Below the pieces are notes generated by a model. The model had not been told where the DNA came from and did not search any database. It saw only the letters and a program-made list of their open reading frames with translations. The translations under genes were made by a program, and so were the position numbers. DNA of 64,000 nucleotides from Epiperipatus broadwayi (lineage: Eukaryota; Onychophora; Udeonychophora; Euonychophora; Peripatidae): NCBI GenBank assembly GCA_028023455.1, contig JAQFVV010006335.1, positions 1,659,912 to 1,723,911 of the forward strand. The letters run 5' to 3'. Shown here piece by piece: positions 12,340 through 25,559 of this stretch; position 1 is the first letter of the stretch; every line of letters begins with the position of its first letter.

Positions 12340-15300
12340 TTCAGATTCATCTTGAAAATCAAATTTAATTATCTTTATTGTTCAACCAGATAAAATATGT
12401 TTGCAACCATGTAAGAATTGGATTTTTTCTACCATAATTTTTTATTGTAGATTCTTTGTTGAACATCCAAACAGAGAATTTTGATTAGAGTCACATTTTA
12501 GATGGTGGAATCATATCTTGAGTTAGTGGAAAATCCAATTATTTTAACAGTTTTTTTATAAATTCTGTATGATGCAAAAATTTTAAGTATGCCTCTGTGA
12601 GGCTATTTTTCTCCTGATATCTGGGTGTAGGCATATGTGGAAAAAACAGGAATCCCTAAAAATGAGTAGACTGCTTTGCGTCAGTGATATTTCTCATATT
12701 CATATTTGATTGAATATACAGAAAATATGTACAGAAAGAATTTTCATGTATTTTAAAAGCTACCAATAAATTACATGTCTCAGAATCCCAATTAGTGCTA
12801 GACAGTTTTTAAAATCCATTCCTAGAAATTAAACTTGGCCTAACCTTAGATTAATAATGAAAATAAGTTACACAATATTTCAAAGTAGCAAGAAATATGA
12901 TTCCATCTAATATTGCAAAAAGTTATATTCATATTATGTTATGATTCCCTTCTGATTAGATAAAAATAGAATCATTGTCTTAACTGTATTTATAAAAATA
13001 CCCCATCTTTATTGATATAACTTTCTATTTTAGGAAAGAAACTTTGAAGTGAAAGCACTATTACCAACATAGATGGTATTTTACAATCTCTATTTTGGAA
13101 GGTTATTGATGATTATATTAAAAAAGGTAGTTTAGATAACTAAATACTGTGGCAGTTCATTTTTCTCAAATTTTGTCATTTGAATTTTAGTAAATCAATA
13201 GTTTTCTGAATTTTACTTAGAAGACTATTTTTTTCAAATAGAATCAACTGAATTTTTATCAATGAAAGTAGCATCATTTTTTAATTTATTTTGAAACAAT
13301 TTATTACTATTACTTGTCATAGATAAAAGTAGTTTAAAGCCAGATTTTCCTAGCTAAAAGCCATATTACTGGAAATAGTTTTGTTAACATTATTCTTTCA
13401 ACAATTTTGTAGGAATCATTCAGTAATGATCACATGATCATCATTTTTTTACTACTATATGAAGAGTTTTGCCTGTTTTAATACAGTAATGATATTGAAT
13501 AATAATGCCATGGATCATTGCTGGTTTTGTTTGATTTTACAATGGATATAGTGTTGTTGAAACACTAATTTTTTGAAAATAAAAAGTTACTGAGTAGTTT
13601 TATCAGTCATATTTTAGATTTAATCTTTGGAATTATGCAGACTGCTTCTGGGATATTTCAGACTTTGTGATAATCAAGAACATGTTCAAATTTATAACTA
13701 TCTATAGCTTTTATGAGACATATATTACAAGATCATTGTAATACAGAAACTTAAAATTCTACTCTAATAATGATTTTTCTTATTTTGGCCACTTTTATGA
13801 TTTACAAATCTGATATATAAGATTTTCAACCTCACAAATGACAACATTAGTTCTTTTTTAAACATACACCAAGCCTTCATAAACATAAACTCTTCCTTAT
13901 AAAGTTTTACTATATTCTGTTACCTTTTTATTTTCTACAAATTTGTCAGTAATTTCTATCTTCTTAGTAGACAGAATTATAAAGAATATTACTGGTTTTG
14001 TTTGAACCAGGAATAAATTGTTTCAATACTAATAAAAAATGGACTTTCTGATAGCTGTTACTATGACTTTGTTGAACATATTATAAAAAAAAGAACTAGA
14101 AAAATTTTATTAAAATTCTGTTGAAGATGTTCAATATCTCAACTTCGGTTTCCTTTTCCTAAATTCCTTCTCAGGACAGATTAGCTTTCAATTATAGAAA
14201 TGTGGATTGTAAAAGTAGTAAGATTTTTTTTATGTTGGATATTAGGAAAATAACCTAATTGTGAATTATTTTTTGTCCAAGTAATACATAAATCAGGAAA
14301 TGCTCCTCATCCCAGTATGCATAAATGGAATGTTTATTTATTTATTTCGTATCACAAAAAAGCGCATTTTCTTTAAATCCATCTATTATAAAATATGATA
14401 ATCTGCTTGATCCTTATTTGCTTATTTCTAAGGACTAGTATGATAATTGAATTTCTTTAAAAACATAAAAAAATGAAAAAGATCTGGCAAAGTAGATTAG
14501 GGTACTTTGTATTTGGGGTTTGTTAATATAGTATACATAAAATTACGCACATCAAAGGTGTTTATAAAATTATTTGAACTAAATTGATTTGAAATAAAAG
14601 TATACATGTCATATTTAAATTCATTCTATTAATAACCAATATAAATCTAGAAATATTAAAAAGATATCCATTATTAGAAGAATGATGAATCTTCTTAAGC
14701 ACAATTATATCAAAATTGTATCATTTTTAACTTTGATATTTAATTTAACTTTGTTATCTCAATGTTAAATTAATTTTGGGCTTGCTAGATAAAGAGAAAA
14801 TATCTTTGAATTAATTGTATTGAGTTCTTGAAATGTTCCATAATTGTGAACATCACTTAAATATTTTTTTTCATTTAGAGTGCCTAGGATCTTTACTTCT
14901 GTAATCGTGTCATGGATATGTCTCCTTAATACCCTAAAATTTACTTTAAAATTTGAAACCGCTTTTCTCAATTAACTAATGCTGATACACCTTTCTAATC
15001 TTGTAAAGATTTCATTTATATTCCTATTAGATCTCCATGAACCTATCTCTATATAAAAATATATTATATGTATATGCCGAGATAATGTGTAATAAAATAT
15101 ATTCTGTCAGAGTATTTATTACCGTAATAGTTAAAAATTCTCTCTATATACTATATTTTATTATATATATTCAGATTTCTCTCTCTCGTTTTTATTTATT
15201 TATTTATGATAGTATTCTGTTTTTTTTTTAAAAAAAAAAACAATTAGAAAATAAAATGTATTTGTATTATGATACTAGTAATATTATTAATCTACGTATT

Positions 15301-16640
15301 CATTGAAACCCGGCTAAAACATGTTTTTTCATTGCAATTAAATTAGATAATCGTATTAGCAAAGGTTGTTTATATAAGTCTATAAATGCTTAGAAAAATC
15401 ACATTCAAGATTATAATCACGTGCATAAATCTGCTGAAGGTAGTTTGTTTATGTAGAGTTTTGAAGGCTAAAACAATAACGATATTATCTTTTTAATTTT
15501 ATTAATGTCATTAGAACTGGTAATTAAATTTTATAAAATTGATTTAATATGTCATTATATAACAAAGTCGTACTTCCTCAAATTCACTATATTATTTTAT
15601 ATATCTATGGTTACTTATGGCATAAAAGTTATTGAAAATCATGTTTAAACTAAAATAATAAATTATCCGTTTATTAATCTACTGTAAAGCAAAGGTTTTA
15701 GTATAATAACTTTTTCAGAAATATTACCAAAATCATCATCTCCTTTATTTTTGCTATAATATCTTATATAAATCCAATTTATCCAAATTACTTCGAACAC
15801 TTTATTAACTTTTTATAGATAATTGCAAAGTTAAACGAAAATATGTGAAAAAAAAAACAAATATAACACTAATGGAATTATAATTTATAAGTGCTTTGTA
15901 TTTTAACGCCGGAAAAAAATATGATTAAATAAGCAACATTAACTATCTCATTGCCTATTCGTATATGGGATATAGTGACGAAAAATACCATACTTATCAA
16001 GATTTTCAATTATCAAATATGAGGAGGAGAATTTCGATTATTTTTAATCTTTTATGTAATAATCACAAAGTACAAATTTTGATCAGACATTGGATGGCTT
16101 TCCCAGTTAGCTATTGGCTATGTTTTCAGTAAAAAAAATTTTAAACTTCATTGGAAAGCAACTATCAGAGAAAAAAATATATTTCATTCAAATTTGAGTC
16201 CTAGTTATGGACATACCAGACTTAGCAATAATATTTTCTAGGATTTTCTATGAATATAAAAGTTGGGCAATACAAAAATGTAAAAAAAAAAAAAAAGAAT
16301 TGTTCATTTTGAACTGTAGACTTGGTATAGTTACAGATAATTTCATAGATGGCAAAAAAATATGTAAGTTAATATGTATTTCTCAGATTAGAGCCAAATT
16401 TTTGATGGAAACATTAATGACTACATATAATTGTTCTTTTGTCATCATGGCATAAGATTATCAGTTTTATTAGAAAAGTGGATCAAGCTTAGAAAAATTT
16501 GTAGTAAGAGAATGAATAGCAATATCACAGAAAGATGTTTGAATACCATAAGAAAACCAATAATCAAAGAGTTGTTTTGAATTTATAATAATCAAATGTT
16601 AACCAGCACCTAATATTGGCTTCAATTAACCTGCAGCAGC
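12340..16640. other. A+T-rich spacer, no recognisable gene
   Basis: Read on both strands. Open frames here are short, lack splice-site partners and show no known domain. A 14,340-14,348 ATTT repeat and T/A runs near 15,220 are the only local simplicity. Confidence 0.5.
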
Positions 16641-16875
<235 letters not shown>

Positions 16876-16879
16876 ACTG

Positions 16880-19734
16880 ATTCCAGAACTGTTTAACAAA
16901 TAATTACTTATTAATGAATAATTGCCTAGCTCAGAATAATAATATAATAATGATAATATATTTAACTGTGAGACTGTGTTCCCATACTAAAGTATACAGA
17001 CTGCTTTAAAGTCAAATAAGTATCAAAGACACATACTTGACTGCATAGAAATACTATTGAATTCCAACCCTTTAAGAATTACAATTACATCTCTATGACT
17101 AACTATCATCGTATTTAAGTAAAGGTAAAATAATTTCCAACTAAATATGTAAGAAAAATAATAGTAAAATTTATTATAAGAATAAAATAATATTCTAATT
17201 TTAATTTGAAATAAATCTTGATTGAAATCTGTATTATCTTTTAATCTTTACCTTAGGGATATCATATTACAGAAAGAACAAATCATATAATATTGGATAA
17301 TAAAGGACACTTTTATGGAAATCCAATAATACAGACAAAATTTAGAAAAACATAAAATAATAATATTATTAAACAAACTAGAATAGCTTTGCTCTGCAAT
17401 ATGATAGATAAACTGTAAAAATAGTTACTTTAGATCTTATAGTGTTTTAAAGTAATTTAAGAAAAATCTTTTTCATAATTTAAGAAATATAATAAAATAT
17501 AATTTTGATTATTAAAATACTACAAAATCAACTTTCATGATGATCATTGATAATAATAACAATAATCTTTAATATTATAAATATAATATCACTACTCTTA
17601 TAGTGCAAATATTTGAATATAATTTATTATTTTCTTTAATAAAGTAATTGGTATATGAATATCCATATATAGCTTGGCTTGCATATCTTAAAATAATAAG
17701 TTCTGTATTTGATTGCAAAAATAAGTCAACTCATAATATTATTGAGTGTTGTCAATTTTAAACAAATAAAATAAATTTCTTAAATCTATTATGAAATAAA
17801 CATGTGATGATTAAAGATGACACTCTAATGCATGGTTACATAAATTTTGACCTCTTTGAAAGCTTTAATGAAGCAATTATAATTATTAATATAATAAATA
17901 TTTCTAAATAAATTATTTTATTACCAGTGTGCAATTTATATATAATGTAAATATTGAATCCAATTAAGATCTGTGATGATGACAAATAGAAATAGAAAAA
18001 TGTGAATAATGGCAAACAACCAAACTTTAAGTTTCACAAAATTTAACAACTTATTATAAAGACAAATTTTCATAATTTACAAAAAACAATATTAAAGTTT
18101 TATTTACATCATATGATACAAAATATTTTTCCATGAATAACTGTTTACAATTTTCACTAGACCAAATTTAATGTTACAATTTTTTTTTAAATAAAATTGC
18201 CAACAAATTAGATTGCTAATAAATTAATTTCAACAATTAAGTTTTATTATCTCCTCCCAAATAAACAATACAAATATTTTCCCCTTCCATTATATTTTCA
18301 AGTGGGTAAATATTTTTTGACTAAGGCTGACACAATTATAAGTTACACTTTACTTTAGTTATACTAATATAAGCAATATAAAATACTACTATAACAGTAA
18401 GTACTTTAGTTATAACTATTAATATTGGTTAAAAGTAGGTTTTACCTTTTATAGCAAATACAAATTCCCTTCATTTAATTAACAAGCATATAATTTTTAT
18501 TAATTAACTATTAAATATTTGATAATAGTTAAGCTTTTTAGATGTATAATTTCTGAAAGATTCTTCAATACACTTAAGAATAAATTTCAATATTTTGAAA
18601 TAAGTAATAACTTACTTCATATTTAAAATAGTTTTAAATTTACAATTAATGTATGTAAAAACTAATGCATTATAATACTTCCTCATATATTTTTTTAAAT
18701 AGTAATTATAAACAATCTTCTACTTATCAATTTATAATTTAATTGACTGTCTTTATTGCTATCATGATTATTTGGTGAAGTCGCTACTATCTCAATTTTT
18801 ATAATAAATTCATTAAAGTTGTCTATGTGTAATGCTAAATTATAATCATAGTATTATTAACCCTATACTCATAGAGGGTATAAATCTTAGATTTTGAAAC
18901 TATGTACAAAAGCATAAATTTATGTGTATAAAATAACTTTCATCAATATTTTAGCATATAATTGCTAAATTAGGTCTGATGTATGTAATTGGATTTTTCA
19001 CTTAAAGACATTTAAATAACTAGAAACATAAAGTTTATGGGAATTATATCAAATAGTAAAATCTATACACATGGGTAGAAGACTTATGTTTTCCCTATGA
19101 CTTATTCTATGCACTATGGGAATAAAACATAAAAAAAACTGAACACACATATAAACCAACAATTACATTTTGACAATGAATCCTTAAGTTTAAAACACAA
19201 TAAGCACACTTAATTAATGAACTACAAGTGTGATATTATGGTATCTTTTTAAATAACAGCTGATATATAACTTGGAAATAACGTACAAAATTCCACCACA
19301 AAAATAAATAGATACAATAAAATAACTATAGTCACTCTAATATAATTATAATTCACTAATATAGTCTAATGATAACAATGGCATACATATAATAATAAAA
19401 TACACATGTAAATAAGTGTTTAATAAAGTAATTTACTTTATAACACATATATAATCATGACCATGTTAATAATCAACCTTAAGAAACATCATTCACTCTG
19501 ATGCAAATATTCTTTATAAATTTTAAATGGCAATTAGCATGATATGAGAAATAATTTTTCAAAACAAACTACTCTAGGTTGTTTATCTTTAAGTTCTAAA
19601 ATAATACTGATTTAAGCATATGAAAACAAATAAAATAAATATAATATTCTAAATAAATAATTAAATTACCAAAATATTATTTAATAACATGTATCCAGCA
19701 AAGTTTTATTGAAAATGTTAAAATAAAGAGAATA
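16880..19734. other. A+T-rich spacer, nothing recognisable
   Basis: No repeat unit, domain or splice-flanked island that can be supported. Confidence 0.5.
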
Positions 19735-20400
19735 AAGAAATTTCATCATCCAAAATAATTTTTACTTTATTGTTTGTTTATAATTTCTAATCCATCATGA
19801 AATAATATCAAATTAAACCTTCAGTTATATTTTTTGTATTCCTCACAAAATTATGTTTCAAACCATATATAATATGTATTACCTGAGATAATCCATAGAT
19901 TCAGAATCTCCAAAATTGGGTGCATATAAATTTTTCATTTTTATCTTGTATCTCAAAAGTTACCAAAAGTCAACAGCATCTATAAGAAAAAGATTAATCC
20001 TAATAAAAGATACAAAACAAATCATTTCCTGAAGATAGATATGCGTTTGTCATCATAGCAATTGGATTCTTGTCTATCTAAAACTAGAAATTGCAGACTA
20101 CTGTCTGTATCACTGATAAAATGAGTTTCACCTCTTCATTTTATATTTTCTTGTGTGCATCAGTGATGTTTACATTTTTTTATGCACACTAGTTATGTTT
20201 ATATTATTTATGTAGACCAGTGATGCTATCTTGTTATATTTATTGTATCACATAGATATAATTTGTTTGCATATAGTCCATTTGTTAGCTATAGACTTGA
20301 AAATAATATGGGAAAACATATAGCAAAACCAGAGTGACTCCAAAGCATGAGTATCAAGGCATAAACAAAAATCAGAATTTGATTATTTGCCTGCATATTC
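19735..20400 (-). repeat. left arm of a long, diverged inverted repeat
   Basis: Reverse-complement of 24,915-25,555 over essentially its whole length with frequent substitutions and small gaps. Shared landmarks include TTATCTCAGGTAATA (as its complement near 19,880), GATAGACAAGAA (as TTCTTGTCTATC near 20,068) and GAAACTCATTTTATCA (as complement near 20,118). Near 20,155-20,250 this arm holds three copies of a ~30-base unit (TGTGTGCATCAGTGATG-like); the right arm holds two. No coding frame. Confidence 0.85.
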
Positions 20401-21135
20401 AATCTTTTTATATATTTGATTATTAGTTTTGTAACTCATACTTGTAAACACAAACACATCATATAAACATAAATATTAAAATTTTTGAGAATAATTATTT
20501 TATAAAATAAATTTATTTTTTATAAAATAACTGGATTAAAATTTTAAAAAAATTATGGTAGATATGAATTCTATATGAGCATAAATAAATATATAATTTA
20601 TATCAAAATACACCAATTACAAACTAAAATTAATAAAAATTATCATTTTTTCAAAAAATTTTTAAAAAAATATTAAAAAAATTAAAATTTTAGACTTATG
20701 ATTTTCATATTATGCTTTATGTTCAGGCTCCATTGTAGGCCTTGTTTGTGAATAAGATTACTTTTACTCTGATAAATGTCTATTTGAAGGCTGGTATATA
20801 TTTTTTTTCTTTATAGCTTCATGAAAATTACAAAATTGATCAAAAACAAAAAAAAAAAAAATGCACTTTTTGATAAAAAATACTGAAAAAAAATCCATAT
20901 TTCATTAGATTTTTTTGAGATAGACATTTTTGGAAAGTCACATCAGAGATCAATCAAATTTCCATATTTCAGTTGATGTCATGCTTATAGATTTTACATC
21001 AGTAAATAAAGAAAACAACATGTCGACCAATCAAATAAGTGTGTGGGTTACCTGCTTAATGGGGCAAACCATTAAATAGTCACAAATAATATTACTTAAC
21101 TAAATTAATTTTTTTATTATTTTTTGCATCTAACT

Positions 21136-21166
<31 letters not shown>

Positions 21167-22454
21167 ATGATAATTAACTATTATATATAATCTTTCAATT
21201 CACAGAAGTACTTTCAGTTAAATCCCTAACTCTCCTCAATTGTTAATTATTATTATTATTATATTTATTATTTTTATTGTTGTTTACAGTAGTTTTTAAT
21301 TAATGGACATCAATTAACTTATATAATATGTTTTTAAAAATTCAAATTTAATAATTTAAATTAGTATAAAAGTTAGTTGGAAGTGTGCTCGATTTAAATT
21401 TATTGAAGCAAATGAAGTTTTTGCTGCTGTTTGTAAAGTAGGATTTATGCTTGTTAAAGCTTCTATTTTGCTAATTTTCAAAACAAGATATATTTAAAAT
21501 AGGAACTTTATAAAGTATTAGTAACTCAAGTAATATTTTTTAAAGTTAGAATTTAAAACATTATTTTAAAACATTAAGCTTAAAAATAACTAATTGAAAT
21601 AGGTTTTAACTTAAAAAGGTTTTACTTGTTAAAAGTTGAGATTTATTGTTTTTACAATGTTGTTTATATTTAGTATATAGGTGTAAAGGTGTTTGTGCAT
21701 GTATGCTAAAAAATTAAAAGGTTAAAAGTGTTTATTTAAATTAATGTATTTTATAAGAAGGGCGATTTAAGTAATGACAAGTTTGATTTAATTAAAAAAA
21801 TAATTTGTTAAACTTAAATAAACGGTCTAATTAATAGTTAAATAAAATTAATAAAATTCATTATTTTAAATAACTTCACAAGCTTTTTTTAACTTCTTTA
21901 CAAAAAGTTTATGCCCCTATATTAACTACATGAACATATATAAATAAATATAATCACATATTAAAGATTTTCCGATATTTCAACTGTTTTTTCATCATAT
22001 CTCTACATAATACTTTTAATATAAATCTCTCATATATTAAACATTAACTCATCAAATTCACAATAATAAAATATATTAACTATACATTATTATATTTTAC
22101 TTTCATCTTCCTCCCTCTTCTCTCTTTATTATAAAACTTCCTTTTTACATATTAAGTATACATTTTTGAAAAAAATATTAGAAAACATATGAAACACCAA
22201 TAAACAAAATAGTATTTAAATCCATTTAACCCACTTGTAATTACAAATTTATTTTTCCTTTAACTATTTTATCTAACTTCCATATCAATTATTTACAATT
22301 CCTACTTATACTCTTAATTCTATTAAAAAACTAATGTAAATTATTTTTCTATCCTTTAACAATTTACTTAAATACTATTTAAACATTTCATATAAATTAT
22401 ATTTTATTTTATATTCCTATCTAACACCATTAATCCTATTTAAAAGATATAATA

Positions 22455-22830
22455 TGATAATGGTGGCTATGATAAAAAAAAACCTAAGACACCAAAATGT
22501 ATAGGTACTGGACTGACTTCAGTCCTATATGTCTACATAAGCTAATGAGCTTGGATTGAAAAATATTATTGTGTTTTCAATTTAAAACTCAAAGTTCTGT
22601 TGTTAAGTAGAGATAAAAGGCAGCACTGGATGGCTGTACTAGATCTAAAATCTAAGTGCAGTGCTTGCAGACCTAAGGCTCCTCACTGATAAGGGCCACA
22701 AGCCAGAAACTAGTCTGGCAATAATGGGTGAGTATTCACTAGATAGAAATTTTATGCACAAGCCATCTGACATCCATTGATTACTCTGGCTTACTCTGAG
22801 TGGCAATATTGTATGGAGAGTTTTGCCTGT
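22455..22830 (+). repeat. GC-richer repeat relic carrying a hammerhead-like core
   Basis: This 375-base island is visibly less A+T-rich than its surroundings. At 22,679-22,722 it has CTCCTCA, CTGATAA (core CUGANGA with G8 changed), GGGCC-ACAA-GCC as helix II, AGAAAC, and TAGTC (the GUC cleavage triplet). This is the order of a hammerhead ribozyme. One core base and part of helix II are lost. Probably a decayed retrozyme or PLE piece. Confidence 0.5.
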
Positions 22831-22968
22831 TTAATTTGATGTGGTAATGTGTAATATATGAAAGAGAATTGTATTTAGAGTATTACATAAAAATATGTAA
22901 TTTTTGTTATAGGTCCTTGAAAATGACTGCAATGATGAAAAAAACACTTGAAACATTGGAAATGCATA

Positions 22969-23074
<106 letters not shown>

Positions 23075-24230
23075 CATATTGTCAATATATGGAAACAAAG
23101 TTTTTGAAAAGAAGTTAGAGGTTTATAGAGTTATTTATAATGCTGGTGAAAATATATATTTCAATGAAAAAAGTGATGATTGTTTAATTTGTTATCGTAA
23201 TATATATTTCAAATTCCTTATATGTTAATTATTAGTCTAGACATCATGCATTTAGACAGTTTTAATTAGTAAATTCAAGTTAAACTATAAATATGCACCA
23301 TTGCAGTTAAAATAGGTTAACATATGCTAATCTTAAAGATCCTGCTCTAATATTCCAATTAACTTGAGTGAATAAATTCTGCTGTAAAATGTCATGATCA
23401 TACACTTAAAAAAACTAAAAAAATAAAAAAAATAAAGAACACATTAACACTTCTTTATTATTTTACTTAATCAGTTTTATTTTTTTCTGTTCACTTTTAT
23501 TTATTTTTTATTATTATGTCAGTCTAAATAACAGGGTAAGAAGCTGAATTTATCCAAGTGAGACTGCTCTCCTGTACATTCCAATCTACTCATGTAAAAA
23601 TAAATTACATGATGATGCAAAAATCTAGATTATTTATTTTTAAAAAATTCTAAAACATCTTGATTAAAAAGTTATTGGAAACTGATAAGATATTGGGATA
23701 TGGATATATTTATTTTACTCTATTTATAAACTTTCTGTTAATTGAAATTTTTGACTAATAAATCATTTAAGTAACACTTTATTATAACTTTTAAATTCAT
23801 TACTTGCACTAATTCTAATTATTAAAAAAGTTGCATGCTATATTTTGATAAATCTCTTACTTTATAATAAATCATTTATGTGGACAATTTAATTTATAAA
23901 ATATTTCCATAATTAACTTATTAGAAATAAGTTTGAAACCATTAAATATTTAGCCAAAAAGGATTGCAGTAAAGAATTATTTTAAAATTATTTCCAGTCT
24001 CAATGAATTGAGCAATTGTAGCATGGTAGCTACTAGTGGCAGCTGATTCATTGAAATTTTATTTTCTTCTTAAAATAGTATAAAAACTATAAGTGTGACA
24101 TCAAAAGAAATCCCAGAATTCATTGCTGTTTAAATGCCTCTTTATAATGGCATATGCCAAGTTGAAATCAGACAAAATTTGAATTTTTTTGTTAATAGGT
24201 TCATTTATTTTTTTCTGGTTAATTTACTAG

Positions 24231-24333
24231 ATTGCATGAAGACGACAAAGGCACAATTTTTTTATCAGCAAGACTCATTATTAAGTGTATTAAAGCCACA
24301 CTGATGATTCATATTTCAAGACCTTTAGTCTGA
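24231..24333 (+). other. possible exon-like island
   Basis: Follows an acceptor (TTCTGGTTAATTTACTAG). With one base completing a codon it reads LHEDDKGTIFLSARLIIKCI... and stops at 24,331-24,333; a second frame (MKTTKAQFFYQQDSLLSVL) is also open for 22 codons, which weakens either reading. A GTAAGT donor lies just after, at 24,357. Phase would match the donor at 7,157. It sits between the arms of the long inverted repeat and may be a decayed element. Confidence 0.2.
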
Positions 24334-24419
24334 TAAAAACAATCAGAATATCAGATCGTAAGTATTCAATTTTAATTTTTTATTTGAGTACATTTAATTT
24401 TTTTTTAATTATTTGAAAA

Positions 24420-24760
24420 ATGGTATAATTTATTAATGTGTTTCCATTTGTATTATTGTGCTTATGTAGTATATAAATTATATAATATTAAATTATTTAT
24501 GTTCTTTATTATACAGTATATAAAAGTATATTCAAATATAACAAAAATGGTATATGTACAATGTAATTTTGGGGCTCTGCTTCAAATTTGACACAACTTT
24601 ATTTTATAGACATAATGATTCTCAAAAGGTTTAATAATTTATTAGTATGTTTATATTTGTATTAGAGTGTTTGTACTTGCATTTCTATGTTTGTATAACA
24701 AGTAATGGTTTTATATATAAAAAATATAGGGTAGTGCAATGTAAATTTTAAGACTGATTA
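24420..24760. repeat. degenerate ~205-base tandem duplication
   Basis: TTTATTAATGTGTTTCCATTTGTATTA (24,430) recurs as TTTATTAGTATGTTTATATTTGTATTA (24,638), and GGTATATGTACAATGTAATTTT (24,548) recurs as GGTAGTGCAATGTAAATTTT (24,729), each in pieces. Spacing about 180-208 bases. Diverged. Inside the inverted repeat loop. Confidence 0.5.
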
Positions 24761-24914
24761 TCAGATATACAGAAAGGTTGCAATTGATAAAGCAATCACA
24801 AAATTTACTGGGCATGGTACCATGTGAAAATATAAACACTTAAAACCAATAAAGAGAGATTTCAAATAGTGTGAGTGTGTGGCGATAGCCACATTGGTTA
24901 TGTATATACCACAT

Positions 24915-25555
24915 GGAATTGTATACAGGTAAAGAATCAAATTCTTATTCTTCCCTATGTCTTGGTTCTCCTGCTGTGGCATCAGTAGTTTTATAAAACT
25001 ATGCATCACATTATTTTCAAGTCTATAGCTAGCAAGTGAGCTATATGCAAATAAATTTTATCTCTGGTACAATAAATATAACAAGATAGCATCACTGGTG
25101 TGCATAAAGAATATAAACATCACTGATGTACACAAAAATTTAAAATGAAGAGATGAAACTCATTTTATCATTGATACACCCAGTAGCTTACAATCTCTAA
25201 TTTTAGATAGACAAGAAGCTAATTTTTATAATGACAAATGCATAACCACCATCTGCAAATGATTTGTTTTCTATCTTTTACTAGGATGAATCTTTTTGTT
25301 ATAGACACTTTGAGATTTGTTAACTTTTGAAGTACAAGAAGAAATTGAATAATTTTTATGCAACTAGTTTTGGAGATTCTGAGGCTAAGAGTTATCTCAG
25401 GTAATAAGTATTACATATGGTTTTAATGACAATTTTGTGAGTAATACAAATAAATTATCGATGAAGATATAATTTAAATTTAATTAATGATAAATTAGAA
25501 ATTATGAACAAAACAAAGTAATAATTATTTTGGATGCTGACATTTCTTTTTTTTA
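24915..25555 (+). repeat. right arm of the long inverted repeat
   Basis: Mirror of 19,735-20,400; the spacing between arms is about 4.5 kb. Best treated as a second copy of the same repeat family inserted in the opposite direction, since the arm ends show no transposon-type terminal motif. It has two copies of the ~30-base unit against three on the left. Confidence 0.85.
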
Positions 25556-25559
25556 GCAT

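Noticed and set aside
24761-25009. 82-codon minus frame (MMHSFIKLLMPQQENQD...)
   Set aside because: Reads protein-like in part, but lies in the right arm and loop edge of the long inverted repeat, and the equivalent left-arm sequence does not keep the frame.
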